The notes under the pieces are model-generated. The model did no database searches. It saw only the letters and a program-made list of their open reading frames with translations, and was not told the origin of the DNA. Below are positions 23,476 through 36,028 of a stretch of 64,000 nt of DNA, one piece after another. This stretch comes from Hedera helix. Its lineage: Eukaryota; Streptophyta; Magnoliopsida; Apiales; Araliaceae. Position numbers and translations under genes: made by a program. Within the stretch, counting starts at the first letter, position 1. Each line of letters begins with the position of its first letter. The stretch lies in NCBI GenBank assembly GCA_947179155.2, contig OX359264.1, positions 44,491,202-44,555,201 of the forward strand, written 5' to 3'.

Positions 23476-24754
23476 AAGGTAAACTATTATTAAAAAGGAA
23501 TTAATAGTAGTAATGATTATTTAATGTGTTATTTAACAATTAAATAACATTATAAGTTATTACTAATTGATAGTAAGATTTAAAATATTTTTCGAGATGG
23601 ATAATATTGTGATAAGTCGTCGAGTTAAATTATGTGATTAAGTTAAACAAATGGTATGGTCCATTAGTGACTAATTAGTTGTTCGACCTACACAGAAATA
23701 AGGTCCAAGTATTAATGCAGTGACATTAATAAATGTCAGAACTGCATAGTTTCGAACAAAAGATTTATGGTGTTGAATATGAAACACTGAGTCAAGTCAA
23801 AGAGAGACTAAAATATGAAATTAACCCTATTAAATAAAGGGGATGATAAGAAGAAATAAATATCTTTAAAATAAGATTTAGTATTGAGTCAAACTTTGAC
23901 TAATATTGTGCACCGTTGATCTCACATACTGTGTAGGTAGTGCAAAGAACGTGAAATATTAGCATAAACTGGTTATGCAAGTTCAGGCAAGTTTTTCAGA
24001 ACGTGTTGCATTATGTGCATGATTTAGAATATTGTAAAATTATTATGTGTGCATATGTTATTATGTGCAATAATGTGTTTATGTGCCTTTGGAATACAAG
24101 TTGAAATAAATTGTTGATATGCAGTAGCTGATTAAGTTGATTGTCTATATTGAACTGTATGAAATTGTAAATGACATGCAAAGCATGAGATGCATGAAGC
24201 ATGATGAAATATGTTTATGTATTATGTTAAACTGTTAGACTTGCTGAGCCGTCGTGCTCATTCTTGCTTAAAACAAAATATTACAGAAAAGTTTGAGGAA
24301 ACTGATTACTCTGGTAGAGGCGAAGATGAAGATTGGCTAACGAGTCAACGAGATCGAAACGTATGTGCTTTTATAGTAAAACCCTGAGATAAAATAAATT
24401 ATCTCTGTGGGTATTACTTGTGAAGATATTTATGTCTTAATTGTGTTATAGATTAGCAAACTTAAATGTTGGGAAAACATGTATGGATTATTTTAAATCA
24501 TTTTCAGATGTTGTTCTTTATGTATAGAGGTGACAGGTTGGTATGTTAGGTCATTATTAATATGATCAGAAAATGAAATAAAAATGTTTAAAGATTGCAA
24601 TTCTGGAATAGAATGAGATTGTAATAGTTCTAAAATAAACTAGTTTCATCAATTATATTATTAAGATATATTGTGGATTTAAGTACAAGGTTGTATGTCT
24701 AACGCACGGGATCCTGCGTGGTCAGCACGTGAAATCTCAGGGCGTTACAATAAG

Positions 24755-26662
24755 TACCTTGGAGTATAATCTGATGGATTAAGATTAAATGGACTTGTGA
24801 AGAGTTTATAGATAATTAAAATACATGCATAAATCTTATTAAATTTTAATACATAAAATATTATATGAAAGAAATATAATGAATAAAGATAAACTCTTTA
24901 TGAGAATATCTGAAGATAAATGGACTCATAAAGAGTTTTCAAAGTAAACAATAAGATAAAATAATCTTATTGGTTTTTGTGTGAAACTGTTTCATAAAAA
25001 TGAAATAGTGTGTTTGGTATTATGTGTAATTATACCTTAGAAAGTAAATAAGTAAACTTATAAGGAAATGTAAATGATAAATGAATGAATTAAGAAAATT
25101 CATAAGATAATTAGAGAACAAGTAGGGATTTCAATTGAAAATTGATGATATCAAAACTGAGTAGAACGACTCTCTTATATGGGAAATAGTTTAATATGCT
25201 TTAGAGAACCGATCTAACTACACTGTTGGTATGAATGATTTATGGTCAGTGTTTTTAAAGCGGGTTACACACTGAATGAGATCATTTGAGGATAGTATGG
25301 ATGAGAAGGGGAACTGATTCATTAGTTCTTGGGTGGAGGAAAAACTCAGTTCACTATATTGATAAGTAAATTGAAATCTTGTGTCAAATTATTTCTTGTA
25401 TATATTCTAAGAATGTGATTATTTTTTTATATGTATATTGATTAGTTATTAGTTATTACGTTAAAAATATGATTTTAAAGATATTTGTATGTTAGTTACT
25501 GCGTGAATGAACCCTTGATATGGAATTGGGCTATGATATGTCAGTTGAACCGACTTATGAGATGCGACTACAAAAATGTCATTTCGGTAAGAATATTAGA
25601 ACAGACTAATATAAACTGAGACATTTTCAATCCCGTGTTGATAATAAGGGGAACTGATATATTTATTCTTTTGGTTAAAACAACCAACTAGTTTATTATA
25701 TTACAGTATATTTGCAAAACTTGTGTTATGGTTAGAGAATAATAGAAAATGATAGAGAATTAAAGGTATTCCAAAATCTTCTAGCTATGCTAGATCTTCA
25801 TATGTACATTTGCACTTGCGTGCCTTTGAAAAGAATTGTTCAATCATTAAATTGAATTTTTTTGAGCTATGTATATGCTAAAATTTTAAGCTAGACAGAG
25901 CTATTTTGAAAAGATAAAATGAATTTATCATAAATGCACTAGTGAACTTGGTGTGGATGTGATAAAATCATAAAAGTAATTTTAGCTTTGTTATTCATAA
26001 GTCTATGCTAATTGTGTTGGCTAGACAACTTTAACGTAAAAAATAAAAATAAATTTTTATCAACGCACCATGGAACCTGGTGTGGATATGATATATGATG
26101 ATTTATCAACGCACTTTACAAGGTGCGGTTTACAATCATAAAATCGATTTTTAAAAGTTTTGAAAGGTTTAAAAATGAGTCAATGCTAATTGTTTAGGCT
26201 AGACACATTTGGTTATGATAAAGTAAACGGACATATGATTCTGGTAGATATAATATATCATGTCTTTAAAATGATAATATGGTACAACATGCTGATCACC
26301 TAAAGTATTATCATGAGTGTTTCTAGTCTGAATTGATTGTTACACTGAAGGGTGTTTTTCAGTCTTGGTGACAATTAAACAATGGAGGATCATATGGTAT
26401 CCATAGTCTTTGAAAAATGTCAATGTCTTGTTTTACCCTAGTATAAGTTAGAAGAAATCCTAATTAAAGGAAGAATTAAGTTGAAAGATAGTATCAGATA
26501 AAAGGTTTAAAACCTAGTGTAAGAAAAAGTTTAGATTAAACCTGTTCTGACCTAATTTAAGTATTAGAAATTTGATGTGAGTAAAGATGAATTAAGAAAA
26601 TTCATATTATATATTAATTGGGAAAGAATTTCGAGGGTGAAATTTTGCTAAGGATGAAAGAA
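24755..26662 (+). mobile_element. Internal region of a non-autonomous LTR retrotransposon
   Basis: Together with 20012-20052 this forms the ~1.95-kb internal domain between the LTRs ending at 20011 and starting at 26663. It has no gag or pol frame. It contains repeated modules built around TGCTAATTGT...GGCTAGACA (about 25876, 25990 and 26183) and short hairpins such as CGCAC...GTGCG at 26110-26127. The same modules appear, inverted, in the internal domain at 38380-40523. The 3' end has the TTTCGAGGGTGAAATTTTG motif followed by a purine-rich tract (about 26646-26662) just before the 3' LTR. Confidence 0.6.
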
Positions 26663-28549
26663 TGTACTATCCTGAATATCTATAGAACTTATAAATATAA
26701 TATTAAATGACTAAAGTTAATTGTGAAATAATTTTGAGGACGAAATTCTTGTAAGTTGAGTTGAATGTATTATCCCAAATATTTCAAGTATAATATGACA
26801 AGATCTGATAAAGGTTGTCAAATTCAAAACCTAAAAATGATTGTTCAGGTACATATTGAGCTATCTTAAAGATTAAATACGATTCAAAGATACGATCGTA
26901 TACGATTAAAGGTTAAAAAAATAAAATCTTTAACATAATCTATGTGTTATGTCATTTTCACATGTGTTTGATTTCGTGTTTCGGTTCAAGTAATTAACCT
27001 TAACACTTATTAAAATTGAAAAGTTATTTAAAAGTTAAATCCTAAAAACCTAATTTTAGGGTTTAAAAAACTCAAATTAGGGTTTGGTTAAACTTAGAAA
27101 AGGTTAAACTCTAAACCTTAAACCTAAAAACCCTAAGGGTTCAACCCTAAACCCTAGAAAGTTACTATTTATATATACGCGTATAATACAAAAATTATAC
27201 GGATAGAATACGAGAATAATAAAAAAAAATTATACGATATAAATATGAAAAGTCAATCGATGAATAGTGAAAGTCAAAAATAGTTGATATTAACTTTTGT
27301 AGAGATTTTGAGGGCATTTATGTCATTATGAAAGTATGCAATACTTACAAAATTTGCAAGTATGCATTTTGGTTAGTAAATTTGGAAGCAAAGTTGTACT
27401 TGGCTTCCTTTGGCGTGTTGTCAAGTTTAGCTTGGTGAGATGTGGCTTTATGTAAGCCAAGCATGGCTAATGAGATTTGTTAATCACCAATTAAGTCACT
27501 AAGTAAGGATTAATTACAATTAGGTAAATTCCTTAAGCATGTAAGTAAGATTACCAATAAACTAATTAAGGTTAATTAAGGTTAAGTGCAATTAACATTA
27601 ATTGAGTTGGTGATTCACCATGGTGACTTGCCAAAATGATGATGAGTTGGTGATTCACCATAGTGACTAATCATGGTGACTTGCCAATGTGATGATGAGT
27701 TAAACCTAATGACCCTAATGCCATAACTTTGAAAGTTCTATAAATAGGAGCATTCACTCTTCATTATTCTCTACCATTTCATAAGCAATTTGAGAGAAAA
27801 TAAGCTATAATTATATTTTAAGAGAAGTTTTAAGAAATGAAGCATAGAAGCCTTGCACAATTGTTGTTAAAGCTTACACTTCGAGAGGTAAATCAATGGT
27901 TGTTATTATGTTTGTTTAATTTTTAGTTTAAAAGCTTAAGAACGCGAGTCGTAGCCATGTACGATTGTCGTTCTCTGTGTTCTTCATGTGTTTTTGAGCA
28001 TTTACTCATTTTGTAGTAGTTATAATGTCGAATTTTATTTCATAGTTTAAAGCTCAAGAGCGTATGTCGTAACCATGTACGATAGTCGTTCTCGCGGATG
28101 GGTATGTTTTATACGGAAAAAGAATTTTGCACCGGACAAAGTTACAAACATTTATCGTGGATAAAAATACAAACATTTATCACGTACGGATGAAGATACA
28201 AACATTCATTACGATATTCTCTGTTTCCAAGAACCTTCCTAATGATTTAATATTGTGAATCTTAGAATATATAAAGTTATAGAATATTTAAATCTTAAGG
28301 TTAAAATTGGACTGTTATATATGGTGTTATCCATTTATACGGATGAACTACAAGTTGATACTTGTATAAATAAAGAGACCGAGATCAAGTTAAGATCCAG
28401 GGATTAAGTTACGAATTTTTTTAATGTATAGTCTAAAATAGACTAATTCAACCAATATGATTATGGGACCATTGGTTAAGTTGGTAAATATTTGAAGTTT
28501 AACGCACAAGGTCCGCCGTAGCTAATGCGGAGATTTTGGGGGTGTTACA
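26663..28549 (+). mobile_element. 3' LTR, family B (copy 2 of the LTR at window start)
   Basis: Starts TGTACTATCCTGAATATC after a purine-rich tract and ends GGGGGTGTTACA at 28549, 1887 bp. Bases 26924-28549 match 1-1638 closely, with a short deletion in a GGTGATTCACCATGG repeat near 27620. An embedded second LTR-like start lies at 26766 (TGTATTATCCCAAATATT), preceded by a copy of the element's own 3'-end motif. The TATA box is at 27739-27746. Downstream the integrase fragment resumes. Confidence 0.75.
27739..27746 (+). promoter_or_regulatory. TATA box inside family-B LTR
   Basis: TATAAATA, equivalent to 828-835, followed by the CATTCACTCTTC leader shared by the family-B LTRs. Confidence 0.55.
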
Positions 28550-29180
28550 TAAACTATGGAAACTAGTATGCTATGCAATCTCATTTATGTACAAACCAGC
28601 AAGACGCTCAAGTGAAAAGTTTTCTCGTATAGGTAAGAAATGAGTGAATTTGTTCAATTTATCTACAATGACCCAAATTGCATCTAAACCTTACGAAACT
28701 TTGGAAAGACCCGTCACGAAATCCATAGTGATGTGTTCCCACTTCCATTCTGGAACTTCGAGTGGTTGCAATGGACCTTTAGGCCCTTGATTTTCTGCCT
28801 TGACACGTTGACAAGTTAAGCACTTTGAGATAAACTCTGCAATCTCCTTCTTCATATTGTTCCACCAAAATGTATCTCGAAGATCACGATACATTTTGAT
28901 ATTTCTCGGGTGGATTGCAAATTGCGTGTTGTGTGCTTCCTTCATTATTTTATGCTTAAATTTAGAGTCGTTAGGAATATAGTGGCGAGAGTTAACTCGA
29001 AATATTCATTTCTCGTTGATTCTTATTTCCGGAATAATACTTTTTTGAAATTGTCCTTTGTATTTGCTTTTCAAAATCATTTGTCAATTTGTTCTTTTTT
29101 CACAAAGTCATTTCAATTTTATATTAAATGTTTTGGAAATCATTTTAATATTTTAAAATTTATTGATTAAAATCATTTTA
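28550..29180 (-). pseudogene. Ty3/gypsy integrase fragment, second copy
   Basis: Equivalent to 1639-2270 with very few differences; for example, the peptide KAEHQG reads KAENQG here. It carries the same zinc-binding motif, the same start of the catalytic core and the same in-frame stops, so it was already dead before the segment was duplicated. The longest open piece is 28691-28945. Confidence 0.85.
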
Positions 29181-29446
29181 GCATGGCAAAAGACAAAATC
29201 AATTAATTTTCGGTCTTAAGTGGGCTTTGTTGGGCAGTAAAGCCATTTTATCATAGGTGCTCATAAAAAATTAATACAAGTCATTTAATCTATTAATTCC
29301 ATTATTTGGACCCTAAAACTAGTATATTGGGTATGTTAACCATCTAATGCTCATTTTAGGTCCTTGCTATTACAAGTTCTCTACATCAATTACTATATAT
29401 AAAAGTACGACATCCGATCCGAAAACTCACTTCAATTGAAAATTAA

Positions 29447-29959
29447 TTGGAAAAATCGCTGAGTGAACTCGCTTCAATTGAAAAATTGCCCGAGTGGTCT
29501 CGGTTCAATTGCCCAATCATCTACCAATCTCTTCATCTCCTCCTCCTTTATGAATCAGTCGGTTTGATCTCCTCCTCTTCTGAAAATCCCTTCAAATTCT
29601 CGCTGAATCCCCTTTCGATTTCAGTGATTCCTCTCTTGGTCTTCCTCTCCACTTCAGATTTTCACCTTCTCTTCGTCTTCATCTTTCACTTCCAGTTGGG
29701 TTTGATTGCAGATAGAGCTCTGCTCAAGATCACAGTGGAGGAGAAGAATATTATAGACCTTTTATATTATACTTCTAAGATACTTCAGGTAATTACTGAA
29801 CAATGTTGTATGATTCTTATGTATACAAAATGTTATGTGCTTATTCTATGTTTTATACTCAGTTTGGTGTCTGAAACTATACCATTCCATCGAGATTACC
29901 AGGTTTCCTATCCCAAAGAAAGATCTTTTGGTACGAGCTCCTCTTTAATGTATAAATAA
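29447..29959 (+). other. Open frame within the Helitron, possible captured sequence
   Basis: A 170-codon open frame in the 5' part of the Helitron. The first part is CT-rich like a plant 5' leader, and ACAG/GCAG and GTAA motifs inside suggest that it spans exon and intron pieces rather than one real protein. No domain was recognised. It may be a fragment of a host gene carried by the Helitron, or chance. Confidence 0.25.
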
Positions 29960-30801
29960 ATTATCTCATTTTTTTGTGAATCTCTTTAGAAATATCTATC
30001 TAACTAGCGATGTGTTTGATTTTACTCAGATGTGGATGAATTCTATGAAATCTGTGATCCAGGTAACATTTAATTTAATCTTTTTTTTAAGTTATTATTT
30101 TTTTAATTTCAGATCAACGAAATTGTTCGTATAGTTAAAATTTTCAATTTTTATTTTTTATATTCTTATGTTTCTGTGAGCAAACTTGATAAGACAAACT
30201 ATTAGTTCCACATTTCTGTTTTGATCTGTTCTTGGGATTTAGTTCTTTGGGCCCTAAGAAATTTGAGCTAATGGAAACTAAATTGAACAATATAGAGAAA
30301 TGTATAAAAAAAGTTATGTTTGTTTTTTTTTAAATGTTTAATTAGGGTAGTGTCTTAACTTAATTGGAAAGTGCGAGTCTTTAAATCCTTTAATTCAAGT
30401 CCTAATTGTTTGGCCCAGATATAGGTAGTAAAATTCATTTTAGTAGTGTGTTCCATTTTCTTCTTTCTAGCTAATGATTCCACTTGCTTAAGAGAAGCTA
30501 AAGTTAAAAAAAAAATATCTTGGTTTTTAATGTTTTCCTGCATTCAAGAGCAGCCCCTTTTTAACCCTCTTAAATATATATGTATGTATGAGTCTGTACA
30601 ATTGTATGTTCTTTAAATTCTTTTTTGCAAGCGGTCAATAATTTGGAGCATATATTATAAATTTGGGTGTGAATGATATGAACAAGAATGACTTTTTGTT
30701 ATTGATTCAGTTGTGGTATATCTTCTTTTTTATATGAAGTTTAATTTTGAAGTATTTTTCACTTAATTACATAGTGCATCTCAAATGTTTGATGAAATGA
30801 G

Positions 30802-30921
30802 GCTGGGGAACACGCTTTAACTTTGGAGGATCTGGTTGTAGCCTCTAAAGTTGTCATGGAAAAGAAGGAAAATTCTGAATCTCAACGAAGAGAGGACATC
30901 CAAAAAGAAGATAGGAGACAT
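30802..30921 (+). other. Exon-like block in the Helitron
   Basis: A 120-bp block, exactly 40 codons in one frame, preceded by AG and followed by GT. It encodes a highly charged segment rich in Glu, Lys and Arg. This is what a captured internal exon would look like. Another AG-block-GTAAGT candidate is 31741-31797. The donor gene is not recognised. Confidence 0.35.
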
Positions 30922-31152
30922 GTAATTTTAACAATTAGTGCAATATTATTGCATGAATTGCTATTTGTAGTCCTCAGTTGTAGCAATTTCATAAATTGTT
31001 TTAGAGTGAAAATTGAAGTTTAATGAAGGAATTAAAATAACATCTCACATATCTAATTTCATTTTCTTTTCCTGGGTATCTTCTGCTTTTATAGTTACTA
31101 AATTAGAGTCAAAGCTGACTTGGATTCTTTAATATCAAGTTTGTCCACGATT

Positions 31153-31286
31153 GATAAGTCTGTATATCGTGCTCATATATAATGGGTACATTAGGTGTTT
31201 GTTAAATTGCTATAAATAAGATAAGTCTGTATATCGTACTCATATATAATGGGTACATTAGGTGTTTGTTAAATTGCCATAAAGAA
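31153..31286 (+). repeat. 67-bp tandem duplication in the Helitron
   Basis: Two units, 31153-31219 and 31220-31286, beginning GATAAGTCTGTATATCGT and differing at a few bases. Confidence 0.85.
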
Positions 31287-32464
31287 GATATATTTCAAAT
31301 CAATCTTTCCTAAACAAATTCTAACAACAAAATGGGTGGTTTGTGCATATCTATTCATTTCTTATCTTAATTTAGATGAAAAATATTCTTTTACAATTAT
31401 GGGAACTTGATTCTTTCTAACTATATGACATTAGTCCGCTCACAAAACATTTTCATATTATGTTGTGTGTCATGCTCCCGTCTATCTTTTGCATTTGCAA
31501 CAATATGACTGTTGTAAGGATTTATTTTATTACTGGATTGGTGGTTTAGGAAGATTTAATCGGTAAAGTGTATTAAATTATTATTTATCTTAGTTAGGTT
31601 TTTTCTTATTTTGACAAACAGCTCATTTAAGAAGATAAAGATTCAGTCTTGCTTATTCTCCTGTTTCATGTCTTATCTTAATGAATAAATTAGTGAAAAT
31701 GGCTATTACTGCTTCTGTTACATATTTTGTTCTTTGGCAGTGATGCATAATGGAACAAATAGAATCTTTAGTAAATCGTCACCATGACAAACTCTCTGTA
31801 AGTTTAAGGTGCAATGTCTCTAAGTATTACCTTTTTTATTTTTATTATTTTTTGATTTATATCATACACAACAACAAATGGAGACATTTAAAAGTAAAAA
31901 TAGGGGCTATGAAGCTGAACTCAATGTAGTTACTTATTGTTGGAATAGACAAAAGATCGATGACAGGTCAAAGTTCTGAATCCTTATTGTAAGTTGTTTT
32001 CTACTTATATTTTTGCTGGATTATATTTCAAGCAAATTTAACAGTTTTCCCTGCGTTGCCCATGTATACATGGGGTGAAATCCTCTTTCCTGGCCTAGAA
32101 ACAAGGACGCTCTTGAAAAACAATATGCTGTTATGTTTGTTATTCATTTTTCAGTTCATTACCTTCTTCATAATCTGCTTCTCATTGTTTGAATTGTTTT
32201 TGGCACACGGGATTACTTCAACATAATGCATAGAACTCTAGAATTTTGTTAATGTTTTTCTCAGCTGTTGACATGTATGCATCCAGTATATAAGTTACTA
32301 TGTTCTAAGTTCTAAGTTTTTTAACCTCTACGTCTCTTACGTGATTATGGAAAATAAACAAATAGATAACTAACATACAAATAGCTCCATCGTATTAAAC
32401 TTTAGTCTCGCATCTTTAACTTCCTTGGTCCGTTAAAAACGCGTTTACGCATTTACACAACCTA

Positions 32465-32483
32465 GCCCGTGCATTGCACGGGC
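32465..32483 (+). terminator. Helitron 3' terminal hairpin
   Basis: An 8-bp GC-rich stem with a 3-nt loop (GCCCGTGC-ATT-GCACGGGC), 11 nt before the element end. In Helitrons this structure marks the end of rolling-circle replication; it is not a transcription terminator. Confidence 0.88.
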
Positions 32484-32494
32484 TATTAAGCTTG

Positions 32495-33765
32495 TTATTA
32501 TAACTTTTACATTTCAATTCCAATTCCGATTCCAATTCCAGTCCATCATTAAATTTAAACTTTAATCCTATAGAAATAAGTGAAAAGTTTCAAATTCAAT
32601 CCTAGGCTCACGTCATCAGCAATTCAAATTCACATCATTTACAACAATCATTCAAACCAAAATGAACGATAACACTATTCAGGCTACTAACACATTTGAT
32701 TTTAACTACAACATTCCACAAACAGAGATCTACCAATAATCAATCAAATAAACTATAAGATCCATAAGATGGGAGATTCAAACCACCACAATTAATTTAC
32801 TATATGATTTCATAATTTATATTTAATTAATTTATACAAAAAAATGTTCACAAAATTATCAAATTGTGTTCCAATAAGAAGGTATATTCATAAATATTAA
32901 AAAATTATTTAAAACACCTCTTAAGGATAAAATGGAAATATACAATCATTCAGATGTTTTAAAACAGATTTATCGTCAAACAACTTTTTACATTTACTAT
33001 TCAGTGGCTCTGCTGTATTGATCTCATTTAGTATACCTAACTTTTTAGAACTTTTCATTTAATTTTATCAAACATCACATTAGTTTTAAATGTGAATTTC
33101 CTTACATATTGCCTATTGGTGTCATAACTAAATTAAAATTCATTAGAAGTTGAACTCTTATCAAATTATGATGTTTAATTATATTAATATTGTAAACTAA
33201 GTTGAATAATAAAAATATATCCTTACTAAATTAGTGATAAAATAAATTAAAATCCATTAAAACTTGAATTTCAAAATTCTAATCAAATTGTTATTCAAGC
33301 AAATTCTTTATTTAAATCCCCAAAATAATTAAATTATACTATATAATTTCATTATTTTACCCAAATAACAATTTAATAGCAATAATTATCTTCTTAGAGT
33401 CCTACCTCTTTACACTTCTTTAAATTGATTATATTAATTCTGGAGTGAATAAAGCTGCACTACATAGTTCAGTTAATTACTTTAGCAAAAATTTAATATA
33501 TAACACAATAAATTATTTTCTTAAAATCTTAAGTGAATATATCTATATTACATTTAATAATTCTCAATAATTAATAAAAAAAAAAATCCCTTAACCTATC
33601 ACGCAATTTAGTTGTATTAATATTAGTCATGAATTTCATTATTGTTTCATTAATTGATTATCACACAATTTTTTATTTAATTGATTATCTTAGTATTAAC
33701 ATAATAAACATTTTTGCATGCAAATCGTGCTTCAGACGGGATTAGTGATCTTGTTTAAGTTATGA
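32495..33765. other. AT-rich intergenic DNA, no gene seen
   Basis: Copy-2 equivalent of 2475-3743, near-identical. It lies between the Helitron and the giant-LTR element, and no coding region was seen. Confidence 0.6.
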
Positions 33766-35284
33766 TTAGATGTGACGACCCCAAATCCGGGTTCCTTTAA
33801 CCCTAGACTTGGTACGTCACGATACATCATCTTCATACACGTTCTATAACTAATGCGGAATATATAAACATAAATTGTTTATTCTACAACATTTCCCAAG
33901 GTTTCTAACCTTAACTTACATATATACCTTTAGATTCATAAAAAGGTTTACAAAATTACTTAAATCATATAACAATTTAGTTATAATGCATAACACTATA
34001 ATCTTGTCTATTGCTTCTGTCTCCGTCTCTCCTTGGACATTCGTATTATTCTGAAATTTGTTATCATGATATAGCAAGAGTGAGCAACGACTTTGCTCAG
34101 CAAGTTTAAATACGATAACGATATATCATGATTGAAAGAAAGAATAAGCTTTTGAAATTTCAACAATATAATAATTGTGAAAGAGTACGAGTCATAATTT
34201 CAATAATTGAATGACTGAATCAAGTAATGTTGAGTGTCAATAATGACCATGAACAATTTTAACTGAACCTTATGGTAATGAAGGTGATCAGCCTTTCACA
34301 CCTGATGAACACATGCAACAAGCACTATGTACGAATCAACAATTTAAAGATGTGGAATAATTATACAGAATTAAACCATAGCATGCTGGAAACGTAATAA
34401 CTTGAATTTGAGTTAGGGACTTGAACAATAAAATAATATATCATGCTCGAATATAAATTGAGTAGGGTTTAGGAAACTTGCCTGTCTGCTCAGCTACAAT
34501 TAATGTCTAGCTTTAACTAACTGGCTTTGAAAGACCTAACATTAGTAAAGTTGGTCTAATAATTAGTACAGCGTATTTGAACAACTATACGCTCATTAAG
34601 AAACTTATCTACCACACATAAGTACTAACACATAATTTACATCAGTCAAAACAATATTATTAACCTTATAGACCCTCAATCATATTAGGTTAATAATTTA
34701 ATAAATTAGAAAATGTTTTTCTTAAGTGTTGGACACTTATTAAACTATTAAACAATTTATTATAATTGTTTAAACAAAAGAGTTAAAAGACATTTTCTTT
34801 ATTTCATTAAATCTAATTTCATTTAATTACTATTTATCATTAATTAAATAGTAAGTAATTAACTACCTTTAGTTATTATTTAATAATAAATAATAACTTA
34901 CAAGATTTATTTATTATTTAAAATTAATCAAATAATAAATAATTATATTATATTAAAAATAATCAAATATCTTTAGTTATTATTTAATAATAAATAATAA
35001 CTAATTAACTAGATTCATTTATTATTTAAAGTTAATTAAATAATAAATAATAAAATTATACAGTAAATACTCAAATATCATTAGTTATTATTTAATAATA
35101 AATAATAACTAACTAAATTTATTTATTATTTAAAGTTAATCAAATAATAAATAATTAAATAATCAATCTTAGTTGTCTTTAATTATTATTTAATAGTAAT
35201 TAAATAATAATTAATTAATTTATCATCCTTGTTTGTTATTTAATATTAATTAAATAATAATTAGTTTAATCGTAAATTCAGAAG

Positions 35285-35669
35285 ATATAATATTAACTAG
35301 ATTAATATTTACAACATTTAAATATTAATCCAAAATACTTATTATATAAAAAAAAATATAATATTAAACTAACTAGATTAATATTTACAACATTTAAATA
35401 TTAATCCTAAATACTTATTATATTTGAAAAAATATAATATTAAACTAACTAGATTAATATTTACAACATTTAAATATTAATCCTAAATACTTATTATATT
35501 TGAAAAATATAATATTAAACTAACTAGATTAATATTTACAACATTTAAATATTAATCCTAAATACTTATTATATTTGAAAAATATAACATTAAACTAACT
35601 AGATTAATATTTACAACATTTAAATATTAATCCTAAATACTTATTATATTTGAAAAATATAATATTAAA
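35285..35669. repeat. ~76-bp tandem repeats, about five units
   Basis: Units of roughly 73-80 bp carrying CTAGATTAATATTTACAACA and a TTATTATATTTGAAAAATAT segment. The same array is in the other LTR at about 42038-42422 with the same unit count. Confidence 0.88.
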
Positions 35670-35874
35670 TACCTAAATATCATTTTTGTATTATTAATAT
35701 TTTTGTTATAATTTTAAATTAATTTTTAAACATTTAAATTAATTAAAATTATCCAGAATGGCAATTCTGTAAATAAGCCGAAAAACGAACGGAGGGGCAA
35801 TTTCGTAATTTCGCAGAAAAAAGACCGGAGGGGCAATCTGGTAATTTCGCCGGAAATTTTATTACCGCGCATGG

Positions 35875-36028
35875 CGCGCGTACCAAATAAACGGACCAAA
35901 ACGGTGCCGTTTTGAGAGAACCGGAACTGGCCTCCGCGCATTGCGCGCGGAGTAAAATTTTACAACGCCAAACGGCGTCGTTTGGCTCCGTGGTTTTTTA
36001 GGAAATTTGCTGGCGCGCATTGCGCGGA
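35875..36028. repeat. GC-rich palindrome cluster in the LTR
   Basis: Several short palindromes in otherwise AT-rich DNA: CGCGCATGGCGCGCG, CCGCGCATTGCGCGCGG, GCCAAACGGCGTCGTTTGGC and GGCGCGCATTGCGCGG. The cluster is identical at 42628-42781. Confidence 0.85.

Larger units (their letters stand above)
20053..24749 (+). mobile_element. Solo LTR, family C, 4.7 kb, with TSD ATAAG
   Basis: Starts TGTAATGACCC and ends CAGGGCGTTACA. It is bounded by an exact 5-bp duplication ATAAG at 20048-20052 and 24750-24754. It has inserted into the leader of another element, 28 bp past that element's primer-binding site. No internal region or second LTR is present, so it is a solo LTR left by LTR-LTR recombination. 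It holds an (AT)n tract at 20980-21012, a palindrome array at 22440-23340 and a (TAA)n tract at 23398-23475. Its open frames (20176-20358, 21842-22036, 24011-24202) are short and unrecognised. Confidence 0.88.
29386..32494 (+). mobile_element. Non-autonomous Helitron, 3.1 kb
   Basis: The uninterrupted sequence in the other copy (2474|2475) shows insertion exactly between A and T with no target duplication, the Helitron hallmark. The left end is 5'-TC (TCAATTACTATATATAAAAG). The right end has the hairpin GCCCGTGC-ATT-GCACGGGC at 32465-32483 and terminates 11 nt later in CTTG, a variant of the usual CTRR. No Rep/helicase gene is present, so it must be moved by an autonomous relative. Inside are exon-like blocks that may be captured host gene pieces (29447-29959, 30802-30921, 31741-31797) and a 67-bp tandem duplication at 31153-31286. 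It is absent from copy 1, so it inserted after the segmental duplication. Confidence 0.9.

Noticed and set aside
35726..35941. 71-residue frame identical in both giant LTRs (also 42479-42694)
   Set aside because: Identity is explained by the two LTRs being copies of each other; the frame only reflects the local GC-rich patch.
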